From: Budvicia diplopodorum
GTDB lineage: Bacteria > Pseudomonadota > Gammaproteobacteria > Enterobacterales > Enterobacteriaceae
Assembly: GCF_009800925.1 (NCBI RefSeq)
Contig: NZ_WOYF01000009.1
Location: 54,291 to 118,290 of the forward strand
Length of the DNA: 64,000 nt
Reading direction: 5' to 3'
Shown in pieces: positions 9,761 through 19,158 of the stretch; position 1 is the stretch's first letter; every line of letters starts with the position of its first letter. Below the pieces are notes generated by a model, which ran no database searches, was not told where the DNA came from, and saw nothing but the letters and a program-made list of their open reading frames with translations. Both the position numbers and the translations under genes were made by a program.

Positions 9761-11027
9761 TACTTTAGCATTTAACGGTGGAACGACTTTTTTACTTCGT
9801 TTTGCTAAAGGTTACCTACAGAAAGAAGGAAAAAAAGTAGGTGTACTGGTTTTATTCAATAATATAGATAAGCATTTAGAAGTAGAGATAAAAAAGTATG
9901 CTGATGTTTATTTTTTATCTGAATATATTTTTTCTGGTTTTAGGTTTATGTGTAAAAATCAATTGTCTGTATTTTTACCATTCCAAAAAAAATTGTTATC
10001 AAGAATTCTTCCTGAAGATAAGCATCTGCATGTGATGGGGATTTTTGGCCTGATATTCTCCAGACGCCTGACTCGTCTGTTTGGTGAGTTTAAAGTTACT
10101 GTTGGGATTTATCATCAAAATGAGTATATGTATAGAACAAAGAAACCCTGTAAATTTTCTGAAGGTGTTTTTAAGTTAGTCAAAGATGTTCCTGATGACA
10201 ATTTCGTATTTTTTAATGAATTCAATATTGAATCCTATGGGAAGTTTTATATGAAGGATTATGCAAATCCTTCATTGCTACCTATAGGAATTGATATTAA
10301 AGCAGATAATTCTGAAAGTAAAAAACCCGTTAATGCAAGAATAGTATCTATAGGTAATTTGGTTAATTTTAAAACGTATAATCTTCATGTTATTAATTCG
10401 CTAAATAGACTCCCTAAAAAATCGGGAAAAGAGGTTGTTTACGATATTTATGGTGAAGGAGATAATAATATTTCACTGCAACAGTTAGTTAATGATCTTG
10501 GATTAACGGAACGCGTTAGATTCTGGGGGAATATAAAATACAGTGAAATGAAGGATGTATTACAAGATGCTTCAGTTTTTGTTGGAAGTGGAACTGCATT
10601 GCTGGAAGCAGCTGCTTTAGGAGTTCCTGCTCTCACTGGAATTGAGTCAGTAAAAGATCCGATAACATATGGTTATTTATATGAAATAGAGGGTTTTTCA
10701 TATAATGAATTAATGCCAGGACGGAAAGTTTATAATTTAGTAGATAAATTAAATGAATCTATTAATAGTACTGATGAATATTGGACGGATTTATCCTCGT
10801 TATGTAAAAAGAAGTCCAAAGATTTTTCAATATCTTGTACTGTTGATGGTTTTATTCGATTAAATGATAAAGCAAAATTAGTTAGTTTCGATAGAAACAA
10901 TTCTATTTGTTTTTTCATGTCTTTTTTAAAGTGTGTTATTTATGATAAGCTAAATTTAGATAAGAGTTTCAGAAATAGAAGGGATCAGTCATCATTTAGT
11001 AATGATATGAAAAAGAATTTATTATAA
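9744..11027 (+). CDS. Glycosyltransferase, GT4-like
   Basis: The 427-residue protein begins MLLITNTLAFNGGTTFLLRFAKGYLQ, a glycine-containing N-terminal Rossmann start. The C-terminal donor domain shows VSIGNLVNFKTYNLHVINSL, YDIYGEGDN and GSGTALLEAAALGVPALTGIE, resembling the GT4 donor-binding region. It should add one sugar to the repeat unit; the sugar cannot be told from sequence. The frame is open from 9693, but that start lies inside wzx. The ATG at 9744 overlaps wzx by 17 bases and gives a proper N-terminus. The stop overlaps the next start by one base. Confidence 0.83.
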   Translation: MLLITNTLAFNGGTTFLLRFAKGYLQKEGKKVGVLVLFNNIDKHLEVEIKKYADVYFLSEYIFSGFRFMCKNQLSVFLPFQKKLLSRILPEDKHLHVMGIFGLIFSRRLTRLFGEFKVTVGIYHQNEYMYRTKKPCKFSEGVFKLVKDVPDDNFVFFNEFNIESYGKFYMKDYANPSLLPIGIDIKADNSESKKPVNARIVSIGNLVNFKTYNLHVINSLNRLPKKSGKEVVYDIYGEGDNNISLQQLVNDLGLTERVRFWGNIKYSEMKDVLQDASVFVGSGTALLEAAALGVPALTGIESVKDPITYGYLYEIEGFSYNELMPGRKVYNLVDKLNESINSTDEYWTDLSSLCKKKSKDFSISCTVDGFIRLNDKAKLVSFDRNNSICFFMSFLKCVIYDKLNLDKSFRNRRDQSSFSNDMKKNLL

Positions 11028-12241
11028 TGAGAATACTTGTAACTAAATTAATTATTGTTTCAGCATTCCTTCCTTATATATTGGGGTGTAGGGTTGACTT
11101 CTTTTTTTGTACTTTGGTGTTTTTTGTTTTGGCTTTTTATCAGCTATTTTCCAATAAGAAATTAAACGGAAAAATTTTAGCTTTAGCCGTAGTACTATTT
11201 TTTTCCTCTTTACCTGTTATATTTAATTATATATTTAATAATGATGATATACCCGTATCGACATTTTTTTCATCAGTATCCAGATTTTTATTGCCATTTT
11301 TTCTACTGTTTATCTTCTCATCCATTTTAGTTAAATGTGATGACCGTTTCTTCGTTGATATATCCTTCTTTATTTTAAAGTTTCTGGTTGTTATAACAAG
11401 TTATACAATCTTTACTGTTATTTTCAGGGTCGATGATGTTTTTAATCTATACGCTGTTGGTGGTTATGATGGTGTTTGGTGGCAAGCATACAACCTAAAC
11501 AGATATACAGGAATATTCAATCAACCGTTGGAGTCAGGTATCTTTTATTCAACAATGCTGTTTGTCGTTATTTTATTGAATAAACAAAAGTTTTTGACAG
11601 GGTGGCGGTTCTATTTTTATCTGTTATTCATTCTTATCGGTGGAGCTTTAAGTTTTTCGAAAAATTTTATTGTGTTAGGGTTGTTTATTGCATTACTGCA
11701 GTATTTAATCTTGAACCCTAAGAAGATCGTTCAGTTAACATGTGTTCTGGTTCCTGTACTATTATTTTTATCGTTTATATTTATTAATATTAGTAATGCA
11801 AGTTATTTAGAATCATTTGTTGATTTGTATAATGAGAATGGTTTCTTATATGCAATTACAGCAGGTCGATTTGGTAGTGGCCAAACTCAGCTAGAGTTAA
11901 TGATCCATGAATTTATTGCTAATGGATTTCTATATGGTGTTTCTATAAATAGCACATTACCTTTTGATAACGCATATATAGAGTATGCATATCAGGGGGG
12001 GATAGTGCCTTTAATAATGTATGTTTCATTCTTTTTGTTAATATTTATTTTCGGGTTAAGTTTAAATAAAAATGCATATGGTAAAACCTTGTTAATAATA
12101 GCCTGCTATGGGATTTTTTGTTCAATAGGTGGGCCTGTAATTAATGCCAATAGGGCATGCATATTTTATTTATTATTTATTTCAATGTTTATTCTATTAT
12201 CAAAGAATAATAGTGTGCTAATTTCTAAGGTGAGAAGCTGA
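11027..12241 (+). CDS. wzy: O-antigen polymerase (Wzy-like)
   Basis: This is a 404-residue integral membrane protein with about ten to twelve hydrophobic helices and one larger hydrophilic stretch around residues 270-320 (DLYNENGFLYAITAGRFGSG and on), the usual layout of Wzy polymerases. Wzy proteins share little sequence, so the call rests on topology, on the absence of another candidate and on its place between wzx and the sugar-synthesis genes. It is translationally coupled on both sides, sharing one base with the gene before and the gene after. It is one of the most AT-rich genes of the window. Confidence 0.82.
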   Translation: MRILVTKLIIVSAFLPYILGCRVDFFFCTLVFFVLAFYQLFSNKKLNGKILALAVVLFFSSLPVIFNYIFNNDDIPVSTFFSSVSRFLLPFFLLFIFSSILVKCDDRFFVDISFFILKFLVVITSYTIFTVIFRVDDVFNLYAVGGYDGVWWQAYNLNRYTGIFNQPLESGIFYSTMLFVVILLNKQKFLTGWRFYFYLLFILIGGALSFSKNFIVLGLFIALLQYLILNPKKIVQLTCVLVPVLLFLSFIFINISNASYLESFVDLYNENGFLYAITAGRFGSGQTQLELMIHEFIANGFLYGVSINSTLPFDNAYIEYAYQGGIVPLIMYVSFFLLIFIFGLSLNKNAYGKTLLIIACYGIFCSIGGPVINANRACIFYLLFISMFILLSKNNSVLISKVRS

Positions 12242-13275
12242 TGTTTAAAGATAAAGTATTATTAATTACAGGAGGTACTGGTTCATTTGGTAATGCAGTA
12301 CTCAACCGTTTTTTACATACAGATATTGCTGAAATTAGGATTTTTAGCCGAGATGAAAAAAAACAAGATGATATGCGTAAAAAATATAATAATGCCAAAA
12401 TCAAGTATTATATTGGCGATGTTCGTGATTTTAATAGTATTTCTAGCGCAGCAAAAGGTGTCGACTATATTTATCATGCGGCAGCATTAAAGCAAGTACC
12501 TTCATGTGAGTTTTACCCTCTTGAAGCAGTAAAAACAAATGTTTTAGGTACGGAAAATGTACTGGAAGCTGCAATCAACAATAAAGTAAAGCGAGTGGTT
12601 TGCTTAAGTACTGATAAAGCTGTTTATCCAATCAATGCGATGGGTATTTCTAAAGCGATGATGGAAAAAGTGATGGTTGCTAAAGCTCGTCAGATGAATG
12701 ATAACGAGACAGTCATCTGTGGTACTCGCTATGGTAATGTAATGGCATCCAGAGGTTCTGTCATACCATTATTCGTGGAACAAGTATTATCGGGTAAATC
12801 AATAACAATAACAGATCCAGATATGACTCGTTTCATGATGACGCTGGAAGATGCCGTTGATCTTGTATTACATGCTTTTAAACATGGTTCTAATGGGGAT
12901 ATTTTTGTTCAAAAAGCACCTGCTGCAACGGTAGATATTTTGGCTAAAGCCATTTTGAGTTTTATGAATAAAGAAAACCATGAAATTAAAGTTATTGGTA
13001 CTCGTCATGGTGAAAAGTTATATGAGGCTTTATTAACAAGAGAAGAAATGGTAAATGCTGAAGACCAGGGCGAGTATTATCGTATCCCTGCAGATAACAG
13101 GGATTTAAACTACGACAAATATTTTGATAATGGGCAAGAGAAGGTTACAGAAGCATTAGATTATCACTCGCACAATACTCATCGATTAAATATTGATGAG
13201 ATGAAGACTCTATTACTTAAACTCGATTTTATGCGAGAGATCGTTAAAGGTAACTATATTCAACCGGATCATTAA
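12241..13275 (+). CDS. fnlA: UDP-N-acetylglucosamine 4,6-dehydratase / 5-epimerase (FnlA/CapE/WbjB)
   Basis: This is the first enzyme of UDP-N-acetyl-L-fucosamine synthesis; it converts UDP-GlcNAc into a 4-keto-6-deoxy intermediate and epimerises C5. It is an extended SDR with the NAD motif GGTGSFGNAV at residues 11-20. The usual catalytic Tyr of YxxxK is replaced by Met134, with Lys138, in INAMGISKAMMEK, which is characteristic of this family. STDKAVYPINAMG and GTRYGNVMASRGS are also conserved. The protein is nearly the same throughout as FnlA of E. coli O26-type clusters as I recall it. Confidence 0.95.
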   Translation: MFKDKVLLITGGTGSFGNAVLNRFLHTDIAEIRIFSRDEKKQDDMRKKYNNAKIKYYIGDVRDFNSISSAAKGVDYIYHAAALKQVPSCEFYPLEAVKTNVLGTENVLEAAINNKVKRVVCLSTDKAVYPINAMGISKAMMEKVMVAKARQMNDNETVICGTRYGNVMASRGSVIPLFVEQVLSGKSITITDPDMTRFMMTLEDAVDLVLHAFKHGSNGDIFVQKAPAATVDILAKAILSFMNKENHEIKVIGTRHGEKLYEALLTREEMVNAEDQGEYYRIPADNRDLNYDKYFDNGQEKVTEALDYHSHNTHRLNIDEMKTLLLKLDFMREIVKGNYIQPDH

Positions 13276-13280
13276 TTTTT

Positions 13281-14396
13281 ATGGCTAAAATACTAGTAAC
13301 AGGTTCTCAGGGTTTCATTGGTAAAAACTTAGTTTTAAGATTAAAAGAAGAAAAACATGATGTTATTGAGTTTTTAGTTTCTGATTCTTTAGATAAATTG
13401 GAGAGTATTGTAAGTGATGTAGATTTCATATTTCATCTGGCTGGAGTAAATAGGCCTAAAGATGAAATAGAGTTTACAACGGGTAATGTCAATTTAACCA
13501 AACAGTTAATTTATTTTATCAGTAAATTGGATAGAGATGTGCCGGTTCTGTTTACATCATCTATACAGGCAGAAAAAGAGAATTCTTATGGCGTAAGTAA
13601 GAAAAAAGCTGAAGAGGAACTGTTAACTTATAGAGATAATACTGGAAATACACTTTTTATCTATCGATTACCTAATGTTTTTGGTAAATGGTGTAAGCCT
13701 AATTATAACTCTGTTGTGGCAACATTTTGTCATAATGTTATCAATGATATTCCATTAGTTATTCATGATGAAAAAGCGATCGTTAATTTAGTCTATATTG
13801 ACGATGTAGTTAACGATTTTATTCTTCAGTTAAGAGTGTCATCAGTTGAGCAAAATAGGGTATTCAAAGGTATTAAGCCTGTATACCAAATTTCTGTAGG
13901 TGAACTGGCGAATAAACTGAAGCAGTTCAAAGAAAGCCGAGTTAGTTTGGTAACTGATAATGTAGGTTCGGGTTTATCAAGAGCGCTTTATTCTACTTAT
14001 CTGTCCTACATGGCGCCTGACCATTTTTCATATACGGTACCCGTTTACAGTGATGAGCGTGGTAGCTTTTCCGAATTGATTAAAACACCTGAGCATGGGC
14101 AATTTTCATTTTTTACCGCTAAACCAGGGATTATTCGTGGTGGACATTATCACCATACAAAAAATGAAAAGTTTATTGTTGTTAAGGGTGAGGCTCTTTT
14201 CGGTTTTAAAAATATGGATACTGGAGAGTATGTCGAAATAACCGTCAGTTCTGAAAAAATAGAAATTGTTGAAACTATTCCTGGCTGGGCTCATAACATC
14301 AAAAATATTGGAAATGATGAAATGGTTGTTTTGCTTTGGGCAAATGAAATTTTTGATAGAGAAAAGCCTGATACTATTTATGCTGAGATAATGTAA
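13281..14396 (+). CDS. fnlB: UDP-2-acetamido-2,6-dideoxy-hexulose C3-epimerase/4-reductase (FnlB/WbjC/CapF)
   Basis: This is the second L-FucNAc enzyme, a two-domain protein of 371 residues. The N-terminal SDR reductase has the dinucleotide motif GSQGFIG at residues 8-14 and a TSSIQAEKENSYGVSKKKAE active-site region. The C-terminal third is a cupin, with GIIRGGHYHHTKNEKFIVV carrying the metal-binding histidines. This SDR-cupin fusion is diagnostic for CapF/WbjC. It lies 5 bp after fnlA, and its stop overlaps the fnlC start. Confidence 0.94.
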   Translation: MAKILVTGSQGFIGKNLVLRLKEEKHDVIEFLVSDSLDKLESIVSDVDFIFHLAGVNRPKDEIEFTTGNVNLTKQLIYFISKLDRDVPVLFTSSIQAEKENSYGVSKKKAEEELLTYRDNTGNTLFIYRLPNVFGKWCKPNYNSVVATFCHNVINDIPLVIHDEKAIVNLVYIDDVVNDFILQLRVSSVEQNRVFKGIKPVYQISVGELANKLKQFKESRVSLVTDNVGSGLSRALYSTYLSYMAPDHFSYTVPVYSDERGSFSELIKTPEHGQFSFFTAKPGIIRGGHYHHTKNEKFIVVKGEALFGFKNMDTGEYVEITVSSEKIEIVETIPGWAHNIKNIGNDEMVVLLWANEIFDREKPDTIYAEIM

Positions 14397-15526
14397 TGAA
14401 AAAATTAAAGGTAATGACAGTTGTAGGCACAAGACCGGAAATCATTAGATTATCCTGTGTATTGGGTAAATTAGATCAATATTGTGATCATGTTATTGTT
14501 CATACCGGACAGAATTATGATTATGAATTGAACGAAATTTTCTTTAACGATCTGGGTGTTCGCAGGCCTGATTTCTTTCTTAATGCTGCTGGGTATAATG
14601 CCGCAGAGACTATTGGTAACGTTATCATCTCTGTTGATAAGGTATTGGAAGAAGTGAAACCGGAAGCATTACTTGTTTTAGGTGATACTAATAGCTGTTT
14701 GGCGGCTATTCCAGCTAAAAGAAGAAAAATTCCTATTTTCCATATGGAAGCGGGAAATCGCTGTTTCGATCAACGAGTACCTGAAGAAGTTAACCGTAAA
14801 ATTGTAGATCATACTGCGGATATAAATTTAACCTACAGTGATATTGCTCGGGAATATTTACTGAAGGAGGGATTACCTGCTGACCGTATCATTAAGACAG
14901 GTAGTCCAATGTTTGAGGTTTTAACAACCTATAAAGATGAGATTAACCGCTCTGATGTGCTGGAGAGGTTAAATCTAAAACAGGGGCAGTTTTTTGTAGT
15001 AAGTGCGCATCGGGAAGAAAATGTTGATTCAGTTGATAATCTAATAAAGTTAGCTCTAATATTGAATACTGTTGCGGAGCATTATAATTACCCTGTCATT
15101 GTTTCCACTCATCCAAGAACACGTAAACGTATTGAAGCACAATCACTCTCTTTCCATGAAAACGTCCATCTTTTAAAGCCTCTTGGTTTTAAAGACTATG
15201 TAAAATTGCAGATGTGTTCTAAAGCCGTATTGTCGGATAGTGGAACAATTAATGAAGAGTCGTCAATATTAAATTTTGCGGCAATAAATATTCGCGAAGC
15301 ACACGAACGACCTGAAGGATTTGAAGAAGCAGCGGTCATGATGACAGGATTAGAAGTTAATAGGGTAATGCAAGCTCTTGAGATTCTAGAATCTCAGCCT
15401 ACAGGTGATATACGCCTACTTCGTCAGGTTGCTGATTACAGCATGCCAAATGTGTCTGATAAGGTTGTTCGGATAATTCTTAGCTATACCGATTATGTGA
15501 TGCGAACAGTTTGGAAGCAGAACTAA
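14396..15526 (+). CDS. fnlC: UDP-N-acetyl-L-fucosamine synthase, C2-epimerase (FnlC/WbjD/CapG)
   Basis: This is the third L-FucNAc enzyme, a WecB-like non-hydrolysing 2-epimerase of 376 residues. The family signatures are VVGTRPEIIRLS at the N-terminus, LVLGDTNSCLA, HMEAGNRCFDQRVPEEVNR and SAHREENVDS, containing the acidic and histidine residues used for catalysis in WecB. WecB itself acts on UDP-GlcNAc, but position right after fnlA-fnlB makes the FucNAc role far more likely. Confidence 0.94.
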   Translation: MKKLKVMTVVGTRPEIIRLSCVLGKLDQYCDHVIVHTGQNYDYELNEIFFNDLGVRRPDFFLNAAGYNAAETIGNVIISVDKVLEEVKPEALLVLGDTNSCLAAIPAKRRKIPIFHMEAGNRCFDQRVPEEVNRKIVDHTADINLTYSDIAREYLLKEGLPADRIIKTGSPMFEVLTTYKDEINRSDVLERLNLKQGQFFVVSAHREENVDSVDNLIKLALILNTVAEHYNYPVIVSTHPRTRKRIEAQSLSFHENVHLLKPLGFKDYVKLQMCSKAVLSDSGTINEESSILNFAAINIREAHERPEGFEEAAVMMTGLEVNRVMQALEILESQPTGDIRLLRQVADYSMPNVSDKVVRIILSYTDYVMRTVWKQN

Positions 15527-15548
15527 TATTTTATAAAGAGCTAATTTC

Positions 15549-16763
15549 TTGAAAATTTTACTTTTAACTCAATGGTTTGATCCTGAACCAACATTTAAAG
15601 GCCTTTTGTTTGCTAAAGAGTTACAGGCAAATGGACATGAGGTAGAGGTTATAACCGGTTTTCCTAACTATCCAGGTGGGAAAATCTATGATGGATACAA
15701 AATAAAATTTATTCAAAGAGAGTACATTGATGGCATAAAGGTAACAAGAGTACCTCTGTATCCAAGTCATGATAATTCGGCAATAAAGAGAATATTTAAT
15801 TATATTTCTTTTTCCTTTTCAGCAACATTGTATGGAATATTTGGCGCTAAAAAGCCTGATGTAATTTATATTTATCATCCTCCGTTAACTTCTGGGGTTG
15901 CCGGTGCAGTTATTGGCTTTTTCCGCAGAGCACCATATGTGATCGATATACAAGACTTGTGGCCTGATACACTGAAAGCTACAGGTATGGTCAATAATCA
16001 AAAGGTGCTTAATATTGTTCAGGTCGTATGTAATTGGGTGTATCACAGAGCGACAAAGATTGTTGTATTGTCATCTGGTTTTAAAAATCGATTAATTCAA
16101 TCTGGTCAGCCTGAGAATAAAATCTCTGTAATTTATAACTGGTGTGATGAATCGGCATTGGATATTGATAAATCGTCTCGATTGCCTGCTGAAGGGTTCA
16201 ATATTGTTTTTGCAGGAAATCTAGGGAGAGCTCAGGGGCTGGATACGGTATTGCTGGCAGCAATGGATCTTTCTTCAAATGAGCGGAGAATTAATTTTAT
16301 TTTCGTTGGCTCTGGCGTAGTTGAGGATGAGTTAAAGCAAACGGTTAAGGACAAATTAATAGATAATGTCTATTTTATTCCCAGACTTCCAATGAAAGAT
16401 ATTGGTGGTGTACTTAAAGAAGCCGATGCATTATTGGTACACTTAAAAGATGAAGAGCTGTTTAGTATTACTATTCCATCTAAAACTCAAGCCTATATGT
16501 CAATTGGGAAGCCGGTTATTATGGGGGGCAGAGGTGACGCTGCAGACATCATTATTCAGGCGGATGCTGGTATTGTTTGTGAACCAGAAAATGTTGAGTC
16601 GCTTAAACAGGCTGTTATCTGTTTGTCTCAATTAACTGAAAATGAAATTGAAAAGCTAGGAAAGAACGCAGAAAAGTTTTATTTGGATGAGATGTCATTA
16701 TCTGCAGGATGTAAAAAATTCATATCAGTTTTTGATGATGCAATTCGTATGAGGAAACTATGA
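15549..16763 (+). CDS. wbuB: Glycosyltransferase GT4, probable L-FucNAc transferase (WbuB-like)
   Basis: The 404-residue retaining glycosyltransferase begins (TTG start) MKILLLTQWFDPEPTFKG and has IYHPPLTSGVAG, VIDIQDLWPDTLKATG, FVGSGVVEDELK and a C-terminal SIGKPVIMGGRGDAADII donor site. In L-FucNAc clusters such as E. coli O26 the gene directly after fnlC is wbuB, the proposed L-FucNAc transferase; I transfer the name on position and general similarity only. The TTG start at 15549 lacks an earlier in-frame ATG, and AAGAG lies about 12 bases upstream. Confidence 0.83.
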   Translation: MKILLLTQWFDPEPTFKGLLFAKELQANGHEVEVITGFPNYPGGKIYDGYKIKFIQREYIDGIKVTRVPLYPSHDNSAIKRIFNYISFSFSATLYGIFGAKKPDVIYIYHPPLTSGVAGAVIGFFRRAPYVIDIQDLWPDTLKATGMVNNQKVLNIVQVVCNWVYHRATKIVVLSSGFKNRLIQSGQPENKISVIYNWCDESALDIDKSSRLPAEGFNIVFAGNLGRAQGLDTVLLAAMDLSSNERRINFIFVGSGVVEDELKQTVKDKLIDNVYFIPRLPMKDIGGVLKEADALLVHLKDEELFSITIPSKTQAYMSIGKPVIMGGRGDAADIIIQADAGIVCEPENVESLKQAVICLSQLTENEIEKLGKNAEKFYLDEMSLSAGCKKFISVFDDAIRMRKL

Positions 16764-17359
16764 TAAATCGTCTATTTGATATAGTTGTTTCTTCTATATT
16801 GCTTATTTTATTTTCGCCGCTTTTCTGCTTTCTTTATTATAAAATCGCCCAACATCTTGGTACGCCGGTGTTTTTTAAGCAAATCAGACCAGGAAAGGGA
16901 GGCGTTCCATTCCTTATGATAAAGTTTCGCTCTATGCGGGATGCCGTCGATAAGGATGGGGTAGCGTTACCTGATGAGGAGAGGTTAACCCCTTTTGGTC
17001 ATAAATTGCGGAGCAGCAGTTTAGACGAATTACCTGAATTATGGAATGTGTTAAAGGGCGATATGAGTTTAGTTGGTCCTCGGCCTCTTTTAATGGAATA
17101 TCTACCTTTATATACCGTCGAACAAACACGTCGTCATGACGTTAGACCGGGCATAACCGGCTGGGCTCAAGTTAATGGTCGTAATGCCATTAGTTGGGAA
17201 GAGAAATTTAAGTTAGATATCTGGTACGTGGAAAATAGAACAATATGGTTGGATATTAAGATCTTATTTTTGACAATTAAGAAAGTTTTAATAAAAGATG
17301 GGATTAATGCTGAGGGGAGTGTAACTATAGAGAAGTTTACGGGGTCAAATGAAAAATAA
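16760..17359 (+). CDS. Initiating phosphoglycosyl transferase, PglC/WcaJ-type monotopic membrane protein
   Basis: This small bacterial sugar transferase (199 residues) moves a sugar-1-phosphate from a UDP-sugar to undecaprenyl phosphate to start the repeat unit. It has one N-terminal re-entrant membrane helix (MINRLFDIVVSSILLILFSP), the Asp-Glu catalytic dyad Asp89-Glu90 in SSSLDELPELWNVLKGDMS, and VGPRPLL plus RPGITGWAQVNGRN. The short form lacking the WcaJ N-terminal domains is like PglC, which uses UDP-di-N-acetylbacillosamine; the downstream genes make such a sugar. Overlaps of 4 bases upstream and 11 bases downstream show tight coupling. Confidence 0.92.
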   Translation: MINRLFDIVVSSILLILFSPLFCFLYYKIAQHLGTPVFFKQIRPGKGGVPFLMIKFRSMRDAVDKDGVALPDEERLTPFGHKLRSSSLDELPELWNVLKGDMSLVGPRPLLMEYLPLYTVEQTRRHDVRPGITGWAQVNGRNAISWEEKFKLDIWYVENRTIWLDIKILFLTIKKVLIKDGINAEGSVTIEKFTGSNEK

Positions 17360-17966
17360 TAAATTAATTATTTTTGGTGCCGGTGGCCATGGAAAAGTTA
17401 TTGCTGACTTAGCTTCACTAATGGGCTATAAAGAAATTAATTTTTATGATGATTCATATCCCCAAAGAACTTATTTATCTAGATGGCCAATATTAGGAAC
17501 TTGTCAATCCCTCCTAGATAACCCTCTACCAAATGCAGATTATGTTGTTGCAATTGGGCATAATATTACTCGGTTGAAAATATTTAATAGTTTGAAATTA
17601 CTTGGCGTCAATCAACCTATACTCATCCATCCATTTACTTCCATTAGTCAATATTCATCAATTGGTGAAGGTACAGTAATTTGTGCAGGTGTTTGTATTT
17701 CTGCCGATACTTCTATCGGAAATGCCTGTATTTTGAATACTGGATGTACTGTTGATCATGATTGTATTCTCTCTGATGGTGTTCATATCAGCCCTGGTGC
17801 AAATGTAGCTGGAGGTGTGAGTATTGGAGAATGTACTTGGATAGGTATAGGTGCTGCAATTCGTCAATCAATAGAAATTTCAAGCCATGCTATTGTCGGT
17901 GCCGGTGCAACAGTTATTAGACATGTTGATATAGGCCAAATGGTTTTAGGCACACCAGCCAAATAA
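17349..17966 (+). CDS. Sugar-amine N-acetyltransferase, PglD/NeuD family
   Basis: This is a 205-residue two-part enzyme. The N-terminal Rossmann-like half binds the UDP-sugar (IIFGAGGHGKVIADLA, GAGGHGK at residues 10-16) and the C-terminal half is a left-handed beta-helix of hexapeptide repeats (SIGEGTVICAGVCISADTSI and on). The probable catalytic base is His137 in TVDHDC, equivalent to that of PglD. It likely acetylates UDP-4-amino-4,6-dideoxy-GlcNAc to UDP-di-N-acetylbacillosamine. It lies between the PglC-like and aminotransferase genes, the same group found in Campylobacter pgl loci. Confidence 0.88.
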   Translation: MKNNKLIIFGAGGHGKVIADLASLMGYKEINFYDDSYPQRTYLSRWPILGTCQSLLDNPLPNADYVVAIGHNITRLKIFNSLKLLGVNQPILIHPFTSISQYSSIGEGTVICAGVCISADTSIGNACILNTGCTVDHDCILSDGVHISPGANVAGGVSIGECTWIGIGAAIRQSIEISSHAIVGAGATVIRHVDIGQMVLGTPAK

Positions 17967-17980
17967 TAAAGGATAGATAA

Positions 17981-19156
17981 ATGTTAAATACCAATTTTTC
18001 TCCATGGCCTTCTTTTACACAGGAAGAAGCCGATGCTGTATCAGATATGATACTTTCAAATAAAGTAAATTATTGGACCGGTAATGAATGTCGTGAATTT
18101 GAAAAAGAATTCGCTGCATTTAGCGAGAGTAAATATGCTGTTGCATTATCTAATGGGACTCTGGCTCTTGATGTTGCAATGAAAGCTCTTGATATTGGTT
18201 ATGGGGATGAAGTTATAGTTACATCTCGTACCTTTTTAGCTTCAGCAAGTAGTATTGTTACCGCAGGCGCAATACCCGTCTTTGCTGATGTTGATTTGAA
18301 CTCTCAAAATATTACAAAAGAAACAATTCAGGCTGTTTTTACCTCTAGAACTAAAGCAATCATATGTGTTCATTTAGCCGGTTGGCCTTGTGACATGGAT
18401 CCTATAATGCAGTTTGCAGAAGATCATGGTATATGGGTTATTGAAGATTGTGCTCAGGCTCACGGAGCTAAATATAAAGGTAAAATGGTAGGTTCCATTG
18501 GTCATATTGCCGCGTGGTCATTTTGTCAGGATAAAATTATGACAACAGGCGGTGAAGGAGGAATGGTTACTACTAACAATGAATCTTTTTGGAAAAAAAT
18601 GTGGTCTTATAAGGATCATGGCAAGTCATTTGATGCTGTTTATAACCGTGAACATCCACCGGGTTTTCGTTGGTTACATGAATCCTTTGGTACTAATTGG
18701 CGAATGATGGAATTTCAGGCTGTTATAGGCCGAATCCAATTGAAACGTATGGCGGATTGGACTGCCATTCGCCAGCGTCATGCTACAAAGCTGAGTAACG
18801 TATTATCTCAGTTCAGGTGTATCAGAATGCCAGTTCCTTCTAATGATTTTGTTCATGCATGCTATAAACATTATGCATTTGTCGTTCCCTCACAACTTAA
18901 TGAATTATGGAATCGAGATCGTATTATTGATGAAATAAATGCTAGAGGGGTACCCTGCTATCAGGGATCTTGTTCGGAAGTTTATTTAGAGAAAGCGTTT
19001 AATAATACTTCTTTTAGACCTAACGTTAGGCTAGTTGTGGCAAAAGAGTTAGGTGAAACGAGCTTGATGTTTCTTGTTCATCCGACATTAACTGATGATG
19101 AGATATCTGAAACGTGTATGGCCATTTCTGATGTATTGAGCCTTGCACAAAAATAA
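17981..19156 (+). CDS. PLP-dependent UDP-4-keto-sugar aminotransferase (DegT/DnrJ/EryC1/StrS, PglE-like)
   Basis: The 391-residue sugar aminotransferase has the PLP lysine Lys185 in SFCQDKIMTTGGEGGMV, the substrate-side motif ALSNGTLALDVAMKAL and EDCAQAHGAKYKGKMVG. It would aminate the C4 keto group of UDP-2-acetamido-4-keto-2,6-dideoxyhexose made by the next gene. The neighbours (acetyltransferase before, dehydratase after) fix the likely product as UDP-4-amino-4,6-dideoxy-GlcNAc. AAGGATAGATAA precedes the ATG, an acceptable ribosome site. Confidence 0.9.
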   Translation: MLNTNFSPWPSFTQEEADAVSDMILSNKVNYWTGNECREFEKEFAAFSESKYAVALSNGTLALDVAMKALDIGYGDEVIVTSRTFLASASSIVTAGAIPVFADVDLNSQNITKETIQAVFTSRTKAIICVHLAGWPCDMDPIMQFAEDHGIWVIEDCAQAHGAKYKGKMVGSIGHIAAWSFCQDKIMTTGGEGGMVTTNNESFWKKMWSYKDHGKSFDAVYNREHPPGFRWLHESFGTNWRMMEFQAVIGRIQLKRMADWTAIRQRHATKLSNVLSQFRCIRMPVPSNDFVHACYKHYAFVVPSQLNELWNRDRIIDEINARGVPCYQGSCSEVYLEKAFNNTSFRPNVRLVVAKELGETSLMFLVHPTLTDDEISETCMAISDVLSLAQK

Positions 19157-19158
19157 GT

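Noticed and set aside
12287..12490. 67-codon forward frame within fnlA
   Set aside because: Out-of-frame shadow; fnlA is intact and full length.
14396..15526. wecB (enterobacterial common antigen epimerase)
   Set aside because: WecB-like motifs are present, but the position directly after fnlA-fnlB and the cluster context favour the L-FucNAc 2-epimerase.
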